Assembly (NCBI GenBank): GCA_003480425.1
Contig: QUJA01000012.1
Coordinates: 15,356 to 79,355 of the forward strand
Direction of reading: 5' to 3'
Length of the DNA: 64,000 nucleotides
Origin: Firmicutes bacterium AM31-12AC
GTDB taxonomy: Bacteria; Bacillota; Clostridia; Lachnospirales; Lachnospiraceae
A program made the position numbers and the translations under genes. Shown here piece by piece: positions 16,418 to 26,529 of this stretch. The notes under the pieces were generated by a model. The model saw only the letters and a list, made by a program, of their open reading frames with translations, made no database searches and was not told the DNA's origin. Numbering within the stretch: the first letter of the stretch is position 1; each line of letters begins with the position of its first letter.

Positions 16418-17158
16418 TTGAAAAAAATAATATTAGAGGCATGCGTAGATAGTGTGCAGTCTGCTATTTATGCACAAGAAGGCGGAGCAGACAGATTGGA
16501 GCTGTGCAGTAATTTGCTTATTGGCGGGGTGTCGCCGGGAAAAGCATTATATGATCAGGTGAGAAAGAACACAGATATTCCGGTACGTGTACTGCTTCGT
16601 CCAAGATATGGGGATTATTGTTATGACGGATATGAGTTTGAACAATTAAAAGAAGAAGTACAGATGTATTGTGAGGCGGGTGCTGACGGAATCGTCATTG
16701 GTTTGTTACGTCCAGATGGCAACTTGGATGTGGAAAGAATGGAAGAGTTGATTAAACTAGCAGGAAATAAAAAGAAAACACTACATCGGGCATTTGATGT
16801 GTGTGTAAATCCAATGAAAGCATTGGAAGAGGCAATGGAAATCGGCTTTGATACGATTCTTACAAGTGGTCAGAAAGAAACTGCGTGGGAAGGAAGAACA
16901 ATTCTGAAAGAATTACAAGAAAAATCCAAGGGTAGAATTGAGATCCTTGCAGCGTCCGGGATTAGTGCAGAGGCAATCAAGAAGCTGATTCCATATACTG
17001 GGATTATGTCTTATCATATGTCAGGGAAGGTTGTACTGAACAGTCAGATGGAATATCGAAAAAAGGGAGTAAGTATTGGGATGCCGGGAGAGGATGAGTA
17101 TGTGATCTGGCAGACTGCGAAGGAGAAGATAGAGGAAGCGAGAGGGATTGCTATTTAG
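16418..17158 (+). CDS. cutC: CutC family protein
   Basis: 246 residues from TTG 16418, preceded by AGAGGA; the longer start at 16367 would add an unrelated N terminus. The TIM-barrel CutC pattern is clear: LEACVDSVQSAIYAQEGGADRLELC, VRVLLRPRYGDY, ADGIVIGLLRPDG, LHRAFDV and ILTSGQKETAWEG. Once linked to copper homeostasis, the true activity of CutC is unsettled. The last codons and the stop (ATT GCT ATT TAG) lie inside the left inverted repeat of the following element (17148-17162), so the native 3' end may have been replaced. Confidence 0.88.
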   Translation: MKKIILEACVDSVQSAIYAQEGGADRLELCSNLLIGGVSPGKALYDQVRKNTDIPVRVLLRPRYGDYCYDGYEFEQLKEEVQMYCEAGADGIVIGLLRPDGNLDVERMEELIKLAGNKKKTLHRAFDVCVNPMKALEEAMEIGFDTILTSGQKETAWEGRTILKELQEKSKGRIEILAASGISAEAIKKLIPYTGIMSYHMSGKVVLNSQMEYRKKGVSIGMPGEDEYVIWQTAKEKIEEARGIAI

Positions 17159-17290
17159 TTCATTGGGTGGCAATACGTTCCTTACAAAAAATTGATATAA
17201 GAATTCTTGCTCAGATTCCATGAGCGGGAGACACATAAGAGCGTAAATTTTTGGGTAAGTAATGTATTGGCTCAAGTTGTGAAGTAAATA

Positions 17291-17725
17291 GAACTCAAAG
17301 GATATCGAGCGACAATATCTGCGATAGTGGATTCTAGGGGATTGAAGATGCAAAATTTTGATGGGGAGCATCTTCACGTTATCGAAAATGTGGGATGTAG
17401 ATGCAAAATTTGCGAAGGGAGTATCTTTAAATCCCAGAAAAGGCAAGATGCAGATGCAATTGTACATGATAGACAGGCTGAAAAGCATCTGCAAGTTCAA
17501 AGAAGAGCAAGTTGCAGATACGTTGATCCCCAAAAGAGCATCTACAACAGCGAATATCAAGGGATTGCAGATACATCAGCTACCAAAAGAGTATCTGCAA
17601 CAGCAAATATTAAGCCAGTGCAGATACAATGGTTGCCACAAAGGCATCTGCACAAGCAAATAACCCCATGATATAGATACATCAGACACCAGAAAAGTAA
17701 ATCCCTCATCGCTCCACCTATTTCA
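17291..17725. repeat. Tandem 53-nt hairpin-repeat array (eight units)
   Basis: Left arms begin at 17291 (decayed), 17344, 17397, 17450, 17514, 17567, 17620 and 17673 (decayed). Every step is 53 bases except 64 after unit 17450, whose loop has 11 extra bases. The right arm starts 24 bases into each unit (35 in the long one). Arms such as GCAGATGC/GCATCTGC, GAAGATGC/GCATCTTC and GCAGATAC/GTATCTGC pair perfectly although the bases differ, a sign of selection on the stem. Units share little else, so this is not a CRISPR. Confidence 0.8.
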
Positions 17726-17743
17726 ACCACGGTACACCACAAA

Positions 17744-17827
17744 GCAAGAAAAAGACTATGCAATTCAGCGAATTGGAGTCGGGCTTGCCCGACGAAGCTG
17801 AGCAGGAGTGCATAGTCTTTTTCTTGC
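17744..17827. repeat. Large palindrome with 19-bp perfect stem and inner CUUG hairpin
   Basis: GCAAGAAAAAGACTATGCA (17744-17762) and its exact complement (17809-17827). Within the loop is GTCGGGCTTGCCCGAC (17778-17793), a stable hairpin with a CTTG loop. The A-rich left arm and T-rich right arm could make it a bidirectional terminator. Confidence 0.75.
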
Positions 17828-17854
17828 TTAGGGCTGTCGTGAACTAAATAGCAA

Positions 17855-18187
17855 AAAATTCACAGTAATAACAGAAACAGTCCTACAATCTATTGGGAAG
17901 AATGTGAGTGAAAGTATTTATAAGCGTTAAAAAATGATAAAAGTAAATGGATGATATATATATGAATAAAGAAAGCAGTGTGCAAATTTCACAAAAATTC
18001 ACATTTTTTTCATGGCAAATAGAATAAATACGTGACGACAAATTTGGAAATGTGTTTCCGTACAAAAAAAATGGAAGAAAAAATGCATGAAAAAGAGAAA
18101 TGAATCAATAAAAATAAAAGGAATTTTGAATAAAAATTCCATGAAAAAATGATAAAAAGTAGAAGTAAAAACAGCAATAACAAAAGA
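17855..18187. other. AT-rich intergenic stretch before the atp promoter
   Basis: No coding region recognised on either strand. It contains an 8-bp hairpin, GGAATTTT/AAAATTCC (18120-18140), and many A runs. Nothing else can be supported. Confidence 0.5.
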
Positions 18188-18216
18188 TTGACAAAAGAAT
18201 TTTGTGGGAGTATATT
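18188..18216 (+). promoter_or_regulatory. Promoter of the F-type ATP synthase operon
   Basis: TTGACA (18188-18193), 17-base spacer, TATATT (18211-18216). Predicted start about 18223, leaving a leader of about 150 bases. Confidence 0.75.
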
Positions 18217-18251
18217 TACAATAGCTTTTGAGAGATACAATCTTGAAAGGT

Positions 18252-18340
18252 GCGATAAGGCAAAAGTTCTTCTGTGAAAGAAGTTCTTTTTTTGTACCTA
18301 AAATGAGGAGTTTCTTCTTATTAAATGGAACCTTATCGTA
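18252..18340 (+). promoter_or_regulatory. Structured leader of the atp operon, possible attenuator
   Basis: CGATAAGG near 18252 can pair with CCTTATCG near 18331, enclosing a weaker hairpin followed by a seven-T run (about 18287-18293). The long-range pairing and the T-run hairpin could be alternatives, as in attenuation. Prediction by eye only. Confidence 0.4.
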
Positions 18341-18374
18341 AATAACAATTTGATAAAGAAAGGGAGGGAGCGAT

Positions 18375-19064
18375 ACGGGCAATTTGACAGACAGGTTGCT
18401 GGAAGAACTGCAGTGTGAGACGGTCATAAAGATTCCATTCTTGAATGGGTTGCTGGATATTAAGGAATCGGTAGTCGTCACATGGATTATCATGGCAGTG
18501 ATAGTCGCCTTGTGTATCATCTTTGTGAGAAATCTAAAAGTTGAGAATCCGGGGAAAGGGCAGTTGTTATTAGAATCCGCTATTAGCACGGGTCAGAACT
18601 TCTTCGAAGATGTCATGGGTAAGGAAAACAGAAAATATATTCCATACTTATTGACTGTTCTGATTTATATTGGAATTTCAAACATTATAGGTCTTTTTGG
18701 GTTTAAGCCGCCGACAAAAGATTTGAATGTTACAGCAGCCATAGCAATTATGAGTATGATTCTTATTGAGTATTCAGGAATTCATAAAAATGGAGTGAAG
18801 CATTGGGTGAAGCATTTTGCTGAACCAGTACCATTTGTAGCACCGATTATGATTTTGGAAATTGTAATCAGACCGCTGTCGCTTTGTATGCGATTATTTG
18901 GTAATGTGTTGGGAGCATTTGTTATTATGGAACTTTTGAAGACAGTAGTTCCGGTTTTGGCTCCTATCCCATTTAGTTTTTATTTTGATATATTCGATGG
19001 ATTATTACAGGCTTATGTATTTGTGTTCCTGACAGCATTGTTTATGAACGAAGAACAGGAATAA
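18375..19064 (+). CDS. atpB: F-type ATP synthase subunit a
   Basis: About 229 residues. The start is unusual: the first standard codon, TTG 18384, is 16 bases after the only ribosome site (GGAGG, 18363-18367), while an in-frame ACG at 18375 is 7 bases from it and reads ACG-GGC-AAT-TTG, as if an ATG had changed by one base. I place the start there. Membrane protein with about five spans; the essential proton-path Arg is in LCMRLFGNVLGAF, and the last helices match the family. Forms the ion half-channels with the c-ring. First gene of atpBEFHAGDC; no atpI upstream. Confidence 0.88.
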   Translation, partial: TGNLTDRLLEELQCETVIKIPFLNGLLDIKESVVVTWIIMAVIVALCIIFVRNLKVENPGKGQLLLESAISTGQNFFEDVMGKENRKYIPYLLTVLIYIGISNIIGLFGFKPPTKDLNVTAAIAIMSMILIEYSGIHKNGVKHWVKHFAEPVPFVAPIMILEIVIRPLSLCMRLFGNVLGAFVIMELLKTVVPVLAPIPFSFYFDIFDGLLQAYVFVFLTALFMNEEQE

Positions 19065-19145
19065 CTTATTAGATTCACAGAGAGTTGTGCAAAGAATAAT
19101 AAAATTACAATCATTTGGTGAAAAAAGAAAAAGGAGATTAGAATT

Positions 19146-19370
19146 ATGGGAACAATTATTGCAATTGGAGCAGGTATCGCAGTATTAGCAGGTTTAGGAG
19201 CAGGAGTTGGTATTGGTATTGCAACAGCAAAAGCTGTTGATGCTATCGCAAGACAGCCGGAAGCAGAAAGCAAAATCAGTAAGAACTTGATTCTTGGTTG
19301 TGCACTTGCAGAGGCAACTGCTATTTATGGTTTCATTATTGGTCTGTTAATTATCTTAATGCTGAAATAA
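19146..19370 (+). CDS. atpE: F-type ATP synthase subunit c
   Basis: 74 residues, two membrane helices joined by the ARQPEA loop (35-40). The ion-binding carboxylate is Glu56 in [10 protein letters not shown]. Against the Na+ c-ring of Ilyobacter, the Gln32 position is Ile23 and the Ser66 position is Ala57, while Thr58 and Tyr61 are kept, so the Na+ signature is incomplete and H+ use is more likely. Strong site AAAAGGAGAT before ATG 19146. The 80-base gap after atpB may help set the higher c-subunit dose. Confidence 0.95.
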   Translation: MGTIIAIGAGIAVLAGLGAGVGIGIATAKAVDAIARQPEAESKISKNLILGCALAEATAIYGFIIGLLIILMLK

Positions 19371-19416
19371 GAAGTTGTTTAGCAAGACGAGTAAAGAAGA
19401 AAGGCAGGTGTAAAAG

Positions 19417-19920
19417 GTGATACAGTTTAATGCAAGCCTTATCTATACCATTATAAACCTTGTGATTTTTTATCTTTTACTGAAAAAGTTCTTATTTAAA
19501 CCGGTTATGGGCATTATGGAAAAACGTGAAAAAATGATTGCTGATGGACTTCAGAATGCAACAGATACACAGAATGAAGCAAAGCAGTTAAAGGCAGATT
19601 ATGAGAAAGCCCTGAGCGGAGCAAAAGAACAATCCAGCCAGATTGTTGATAAAGCACATGCAGAAGCTAAGAAAGAATACAATCGTATTTTATCAGAGGC
19701 AAATGAAAAAGCAGGAATTATGCTGGAAAATGCGAAGAAGACAATCGAGGTTGAACGTCAGCAGACAATGAATACATTGCAGTCAGAAATTGCGGGACTT
19801 GCAATGCAGGCAGCTAAGAAGATTGTTGATGAAAAGACAGAGAATCAAGGAAACAAAGGAATTTATGATCAGTTTCTGGAAGGAGTAGGTGAAGCTCATG
19901 GAAACACAGACATCGATTAA
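19417..19920 (+). CDS. atpF: F-type ATP synthase subunit b
   Basis: 167 residues from GTG 19417. One N-terminal membrane helix (about 8-28: IYTIINLVIFYLLLKKFLF) and a long charged coiled-coil rich in Ala, Lys and Glu, as in the peripheral stalk. It overlaps atpH by 23 bases. Confidence 0.93.
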   Translation: MIQFNASLIYTIINLVIFYLLLKKFLFKPVMGIMEKREKMIADGLQNATDTQNEAKQLKADYEKALSGAKEQSSQIVDKAHAEAKKEYNRILSEANEKAGIMLENAKKTIEVERQQTMNTLQSEIAGLAMQAAKKIVDEKTENQGNKGIYDQFLEGVGEAHGNTDID

Positions 19921-20434
19921 ACGGATGTACCGCTCATCAATGTCAGGACATTATGCGCGAGTGTTGTATGAGCTTAACGTTCCAAAAACAGATATAGAGA
20001 AAACAAAAGAAACATTTGCAGAAGTACCACAGTTGAGAGAAGTATTTATCAATCCAACGATTTCTGCAAAAATAAAAATGAGCGTCATCGATCAGGTGTT
20101 TCCGGAGAGTATGAAGAATTTCCTGAAAGTCGTATGTAAAAATCAGCGTGTCAATCTGATTAATGAGATATTTGACGCGTATGATGAATATTGCGATGAA
20201 CAGGCTCATATTCTGACGGCAGTATTGACCTGTGTAGAGCCTCCAAGTGAGGAACAGCTCGATAAGATGAAGGTATTCCTTTGTGACAAATATCAGAAAG
20301 CAGATGTGAAGATTCAAATTGTAGAAGATACGTCTCTTCTTGGTGGATTTATTCTTCATGTTGAAAATGATGAGTATGACTGGAGTCTGAAAGGAAGACT
20401 GACACGATTAGAACAAAAATTGACCTGGAGGTGA
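19898..20434 (+). CDS. atpH: F-type ATP synthase subunit delta
   Basis: 178 residues from ATG 19898, inside the end of atpF and preceded by GGAGTAGGTG. OSCP/delta pattern: YARVLYEL near the N terminus, [18 protein letters not shown], and the C-terminal [20 protein letters not shown]. Links the b-stalk to the top of F1. Confidence 0.93.
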   Translation: METQTSIKRMYRSSMSGHYARVLYELNVPKTDIEKTKETFAEVPQLREVFINPTISAKIKMSVIDQVFPESMKNFLKVVCKNQRVNLINEIFDAYDEYCDEQAHILTAVLTCVEPPSEEQLDKMKVFLCDKYQKADVKIQIVEDTSLLGGFILHVENDEYDWSLKGRLTRLEQKLTWR

Positions 20435-20439
20435 ACAAG

Positions 20440-21948
20440 GTGAGTTCAATCAATTCAGAAGAAATCATTTCTATTCTGAAAAATGAAATAGAGAATTTTG
20501 ATCAGATCAGTAAGGACAGCGAAGTCGGTACTGTAATTACAGTCGGTGACGGAATCGCAACCATTTACGGGATTGATCACGCCATGTACGGGGAAATTCT
20601 TACCTTTGAAAATGGTCTGAAGGGAATGGTTCAGGATATCCAGAAAGATGCTATCGGATGTATCTTGTTTGGCCATGACACAGAGATCAAAGAAGGAACA
20701 AAAGTTGCTCGAACAGGGAAAAAGGCCGGTGTTCCGGTCGGAGATAAATTTATCGGACGAGTTGTCAATGCACTCGGCGAGCCAATTGACGGAGCAGGTG
20801 AGATTGAAGCAGACGGTTATCGCCCAATCGAAAATGAAGCACCTGGTATTATTGACCGTAAATCGGTAAGTGTACCAATGGAGACAGGTATTCTGTCAAT
20901 CGATTCTATGTTCCCGATTGGACGTGGACAGCGTGAGTTGATCATTGGAGACCGTCAGACTGGTAAAACTTCAATTGCTACCGATACAATTTTGAACCAG
21001 AAGGGAAAAGATGTAATCTGTATCTATGTTGCAATTGGTCAGAAAGCATCTACAGTTGCTAAGGTAGTAAATACATTTAAAGAAGCAGGTGCGATGGATT
21101 ACACAATCGTTGTTGCTTCAACAGCGAGTGATTGTGCACCACTTCAATATATTTCTCCATATGCAGGAACTGCTATGGCTGAATATTATATGCACAAAGG
21201 AAAAGATGTATTAATCATATACGATGATCTTTCAAAACATGCCGTTGCTTACCGTGCATTATCATTGTTACTTGGACGTTCGCCTGGACGTGAAGCATAT
21301 CCTGGAGACGTATTTTATCTGCATTCAAGACTGTTGGAGCGTTCCAGCCGTTTGAGTGATGCACTTGGCGGAGGTTCTATTACAGCACTTCCAATTATTG
21401 AAACACAGGCTGGTGATGTGTCTGCATACATCCCTACAAACGTAATTTCTATTACAGACGGACAGATTTTCCTTGAAAGTGATTTGTTTGCATCTGGTAT
21501 GCGTCCGGCGGTTAACGTTGGTTTGTCTGTATCCCGTGTAGGTGGAGATGCACAGACAAAAGCAATGAAGAAGGCAGCAGGAAGTCTTCGTATCGATCTT
21601 GCCCAGTATCGTGAGATGGAAGTATTTACGCAGTTCAGTTCAGATTTGGATGCTGCAACAAAAGAACAGCTGGAATATGGTAGCGGTTTGATGGAACTTT
21701 TGAAGCAGCCATTAGGAGCACCGATGGGATTGGCAGAAAAAGTTATTACATTATGTACTGCAAGAAATAAAGTGATGCTTGGAGTTGAAAAAGCAAAAAT
21801 TAAAGAATTCCAGCACGATATGTTGCAGTATTTTGCAACAGAACATCCTGAAATCGGCAAAGAAATTGAAGAGACAAAGGTATTGTCCGATGAACTGGCA
21901 GAGAAGATTGTAGAGACTGCAAAGGAATTTAAGAAGAGCAGGTGTTAA
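20440..21948 (+). CDS. atpA: F-type ATP synthase subunit alpha
   Basis: 502 residues from GTG 20440, 7 bases after CTGGAGGT; the in-frame GTG at 20431 overlaps that site and is less likely. Walker A is [11 protein letters not shown]; the signature [14 protein letters not shown] is present. Regulatory, non-catalytic nucleotide-binding subunit of F1. One base separates the stop from atpG. Confidence 0.97.
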   Translation: MSSINSEEIISILKNEIENFDQISKDSEVGTVITVGDGIATIYGIDHAMYGEILTFENGLKGMVQDIQKDAIGCILFGHDTEIKEGTKVARTGKKAGVPVGDKFIGRVVNALGEPIDGAGEIEADGYRPIENEAPGIIDRKSVSVPMETGILSIDSMFPIGRGQRELIIGDRQTGKTSIATDTILNQKGKDVICIYVAIGQKASTVAKVVNTFKEAGAMDYTIVVASTASDCAPLQYISPYAGTAMAEYYMHKGKDVLIIYDDLSKHAVAYRALSLLLGRSPGREAYPGDVFYLHSRLLERSSRLSDALGGGSITALPIIETQAGDVSAYIPTNVISITDGQIFLESDLFASGMRPAVNVGLSVSRVGGDAQTKAMKKAAGSLRIDLAQYREMEVFTQFSSDLDAATKEQLEYGSGLMELLKQPLGAPMGLAEKVITLCTARNKVMLGVEKAKIKEFQHDMLQYFATEHPEIGKEIEETKVLSDELAEKIVETAKEFKKSRC

Positions 21949-21949
21949 G

Positions 21950-22846
21950 ATGGCAAATATCAGAGAAATACAGACTCGTATTAATAGTGTAAAAGACACG
22001 ATGAAGATTACAAATGCCATGTATATGATTTCTTCGACAAAGATGCGTCAGGCAAAGAAAAAACTGGCTGACACAGAGCCGTATTTCTATGGCTTGCAGG
22101 GAGAAATTTCACGAATTCTCCGACATGTACCGGAGATGGAGAAGCAACGGTTTTTTGATCTTCGAGAAGAGATTCCGCCAGAGAAGCGTAAGATCGCATC
22201 AATCGTAGTAACTGCGGATAAAGGTCTGGCAGGAGCCTACAATCACAATGTGGTGAAGGCAGAAGAAGAGATACTTGCAGGTCCGGGAGAGCACAAATTA
22301 TTTGTTGTAGGTGAGTTGGGAAGACATTATTTTGCTAAAAGTGGAGTAAAGATTGACACAAATTTCCAGTACACTGTACAGAAACCAACGATGCACCGGG
22401 CAAGAGATATTGCCGCAACTCTTCTTGAACAGTTTGGAAATGGAGAGCTGGACGAAGTATATATTGTATATACACGAATGGAAAATTCAATTCAGTCTGA
22501 AGTGGAGAAGGTTCGTCTGCTTCCGCTGGAGAGAAGCTCATTCAACGAGATGAAGATGCCGCTTAACGTGTATCGTGAAGCGATTGCATTGTATCCATCT
22601 GCACAGGCAGTGATGGACATTATTGTACCAAACTATATTGTAGGTATGATTTATGGTTGTCTGGTTGAGGCATATGCAAGTGAGCATAATGCTCGAATGA
22701 CTGCGATGCAGACAGCAACAGACAGTGCACAGGATATTATCAGAGAACTTTCTATTGAATATAACAGAGCCAGACAGGCTGCAATCACTCAGGAAATTAC
22801 TGAGGTCTGCAGTGGCGCAAATGCGCAGAAGCGGAAAAGGAAGTGA
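21950..22846 (+). CDS. atpG: F-type ATP synthase subunit gamma
   Basis: 298 residues, normal length. N-terminal helix REIQTRINSVKDTMKITNAMYMIS and the C-terminal EHNARMTAMQTATDSAQDII helix form the rotor's coiled-coil; VVTADKGLAGAYN marks the central domain. Starts one base after atpA. Confidence 0.96.
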   Translation: MANIREIQTRINSVKDTMKITNAMYMISSTKMRQAKKKLADTEPYFYGLQGEISRILRHVPEMEKQRFFDLREEIPPEKRKIASIVVTADKGLAGAYNHNVVKAEEEILAGPGEHKLFVVGELGRHYFAKSGVKIDTNFQYTVQKPTMHRARDIAATLLEQFGNGELDEVYIVYTRMENSIQSEVEKVRLLPLERSSFNEMKMPLNVYREAIALYPSAQAVMDIIVPNYIVGMIYGCLVEAYASEHNARMTAMQTATDSAQDIIRELSIEYNRARQAAITQEITEVCSGANAQKRKRK

Positions 22847-22852
22847 GAATAG

Positions 22853-24256
<1,404 letters not shown>

Positions 24257-24268
24257 AGGAGTGCGCAT

Positions 24269-24688
24269 ATGGAAACATTTGGTCTGAAAATAATTGCAAG
24301 TGACCGTGTGTTTTACGAAGGACGATGCAGACAAATCGTTGTACCGGCGTATGATGGCGGTACAATAGGAATTTTGCCAAACCATGAGAATATGGTGATT
24401 GCAGTAGATGTCGGAGTTGCCCGCATAGAAATTGAGCCGGGGGACTGGCGTGAGGTAGCTGTCGGAAGTGGTTTTATGGAGATTGTTAATAACCGTGTAA
24501 CCGTGCTTGTGCAGACAGCAGAGCGTCCGGAAGAGATTGATATCCGTCATGCACAGGAACAAAAAGAACGTGCACAGGAGCAGCTGCGTCAGAAACAGAG
24601 TATTCAGGAATACTATCATACGCAGGCTTCTCTTGCCAGGGCGATGAACCGTTTGAAAGTATCACATGGAAAGCATTGGAATGTGTAA
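24269..24688 (+). CDS. atpC: F-type ATP synthase subunit epsilon
   Basis: 139 residues: a beta-sandwich (about 1-85, with PAYDGGTIGILPNHENMVIAV) and a C-terminal helical hairpin that can brake rotation. Last gene of the operon; a terminator follows at 24709. Confidence 0.94.
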   Translation: METFGLKIIASDRVFYEGRCRQIVVPAYDGGTIGILPNHENMVIAVDVGVARIEIEPGDWREVAVGSGFMEIVNNRVTVLVQTAERPEEIDIRHAQEQKERAQEQLRQKQSIQEYYHTQASLARAMNRLKVSHGKHWNV

Positions 24689-24705
24689 ATATTGTGGATA
24701 ATCAT

Positions 24706-24758
24706 AAAAGAACTGTACAAAAAGACTTTTTATGTCGGAATTGTATGGTTCTTTTTTT
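24706..24758 (+). terminator. Terminator of the F-type ATP synthase operon
   Basis: AGAACTGTAC pairs with GTATGGTTCT (10 bp, two wobbles) and is followed by a seven-T run. Confidence 0.75.
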
Positions 24759-24881
24759 GTTGTTAAAAATATTTGTAAAAAAAGTAACAGAAATGTAACA
24801 CATAGAAGTGCGTAGTGTTGCTTTTTTCACATTATTATACTAAAATATACTTTAGCTGAATTGATATTAGGGAGAATTACA

Positions 24882-26498
24882 ATGAGTGAAAAAGATAAAT
24901 TACGTTCGATGGTAGAGCTGATGAATGATGCTTTGAGAACAGTACGTGATTACTATGATTCAGAATATGCATATTACGTTGAACGGGATGATGAAGAAAT
25001 TACAATGGTCTACGAGTGGTGTGCGGAGAATGTTCCGTGGCAGAGAGACCGAATCAAAATGTTATCCCCAGATCAGTTTCCAAAATGGCTGAGAGAGGAA
25101 GTTACAGATACCACAGAAGACAGCTACAGTGTATTTTATCCGATGGGTGATAATCAAAAGGCAATACTGGCAGTTGTGAATGTTCACAGAGGAGGGTGCG
25201 ATCTTTCTTTATTGCGTTCGCTGCTTCCGTATATTTCACAGACAACAGTTTTACAGAAATTACAAAGACAGCAGGAATATTTAAGTTACCATGATGACCT
25301 GACAGGCTTGCTGAACAGGAATAGCTTTGTGGGATATCTTTCAGAAGTGAATCAAGAAGCGTTAAAATCCTTGGGTGCGGTTTCTGTCGATGTAAATGGC
25401 CTGAAGAATTTTAATAAAGAGTTTGGAAGGGAATATGGAGACGAGGTTGTTATCCGAGTAGGAGAAGTACTGGAAGAGTTTTTTAAAGGATTTATGGTTT
25501 ATCGTATGACAGGAGATGAATACCTGATTCTTGCGGAGAATATTTCATATGAAGGATTCATGAATCGTATTCACAGCAGCAGAGACAAATTAGACAATAT
25601 CAGTCTAGGACTGGTTACGATGGGATATGCCTGGGAAAAACTGGATATCAATATAGATAATCTTGTTATGGATGCAGGAAATATGATGCGTAAAGAAAAA
25701 CGTAAATATTATAAAAATCTGAAAAAAGGTCATCATGAACCGATTATTAAGCAGGATTTGTTAGATGATATTGAGCAGGGTAATTTTATTGTATGTTTAA
25801 AACCAGTGCTGGAGGCGGAATCAGAAGAAGTTGTCGGAGCCGAAGCAGTTGTGAGATATCATCACAAAGATTTGGGAATTGTGGATCCGGGGCGTTACCT
25901 GACACTTTTGGAGGAAACAAAGCTTTCACATTATCTGGATTTGTATGTGTTTGAAGAAGTGTGTAAGACACTTCGCAGATGGGAGAATGAAGATCGGATG
26001 ATGTTGCCGATTTCTGTCAATTTTTCAGGAGCAACTTTGCGATATGAGAGTGTTGGAGATAAGATCCTGAAGATAATTGAAAAATATCATGTGTCAAGCG
26101 AGTATTTGCAAGTGGAAGTATCGGAAACAAATCAGGAGATGAATCCAGAGATGCTTGCTGAGACAAGTAATAAAATTCGAAAAGCGAATGTGAGAGTCCT
26201 TTTGGATGATTTCGGGGCAAAAGATTCAAGTTTTTCTATTTTGTCTATTATGGAGTTTGATGGTCTAAAACTAGATAAAGGAATTACTTCTAATATTGTA
26301 GGAAACAGTAAAAGCAGGATAGTGGCAAAAGCAGTGATTGATATTTGCCGTCGACTGGGTGCATCTGTTTATGCCTGCGGAGTAGAAACACAGGATCAGT
26401 TGAATGTAATGCAAGAATTGGGATGCGATTATGTTCAGGGAAATTTATTTAATAAAGCAATTACAATTGAGACATTTGAAGTGCGATATATGCAGTAG
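24882..26498 (+). CDS. GGDEF/EAL-domain protein with degenerate GGDEF
   Basis: 538 residues from ATG 24882 (GGGAG site). No membrane segment. An N-terminal region of about 130 residues resembles a GAF-like sensor (weak). The GGDEF domain (about 145-290) has TGDEY in place of GG(D/E)EF, so it probably cannot make c-di-GMP but may bind GTP. The EAL domain (about 300-535) keeps most catalytic residues: EAVVR for ExLxR, SVNFSG, EVSET, LLDDFG, KLDK and GVETQDQL. It is likely a c-di-GMP phosphodiesterase. Monocistronic between the atp operon and a VanY-like gene. Confidence 0.85.
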   Translation: MSEKDKLRSMVELMNDALRTVRDYYDSEYAYYVERDDEEITMVYEWCAENVPWQRDRIKMLSPDQFPKWLREEVTDTTEDSYSVFYPMGDNQKAILAVVNVHRGGCDLSLLRSLLPYISQTTVLQKLQRQQEYLSYHDDLTGLLNRNSFVGYLSEVNQEALKSLGAVSVDVNGLKNFNKEFGREYGDEVVIRVGEVLEEFFKGFMVYRMTGDEYLILAENISYEGFMNRIHSSRDKLDNISLGLVTMGYAWEKLDINIDNLVMDAGNMMRKEKRKYYKNLKKGHHEPIIKQDLLDDIEQGNFIVCLKPVLEAESEEVVGAEAVVRYHHKDLGIVDPGRYLTLLEETKLSHYLDLYVFEEVCKTLRRWENEDRMMLPISVNFSGATLRYESVGDKILKIIEKYHVSSEYLQVEVSETNQEMNPEMLAETSNKIRKANVRVLLDDFGAKDSSFSILSIMEFDGLKLDKGITSNIVGNSKSRIVAKAVIDICRRLGASVYACGVETQDQLNVMQELGCDYVQGNLFNKAITIETFEVRYMQ

Positions 26499-26529
26499 AT
26501 GTAAAAAGTAAGATGGGAGATATAAACAG

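Larger units (their letters stand above)
17148..17854. mobile_element. Inverted-repeat-bounded non-coding element (MITE-like candidate)
   Basis: Perfect 15-bp terminal inverted repeats TTGCTATTTAGTTCA (17148-17162) and its complement (17840-17854) enclose 677 bases with no convincing gene. Inside are the 53-nt hairpin array (17291-17725) and a large palindrome (17744-17827). The left repeat forms the end of cutC. No clear target-site duplication is visible. No transposase is present, so a non-autonomous element is the working guess; a chance repeat of 15 bp at this spacing is unlikely. Confidence 0.5.

Noticed and set aside
17021..17560. 179-codon minus-strand ORF (and the + ORFs at 17327 and 17358)
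   Set aside because: They run through cutC and the hairpin array, have no ribosome site and no family resemblance.
17291..17725. CRISPR array or protein repeat at the 53-nt units
   Set aside because: Repeats are imperfect hairpin arms rather than identical repeats, and 53 is not a multiple of three, so no frame keeps a protein repeat.
17999..18589. 196-codon minus-strand ORF before atpB
   Set aside because: AT-rich low-complexity translation (Phe, Ile and Lys runs) that overlaps the atp promoter, leader and atpB.
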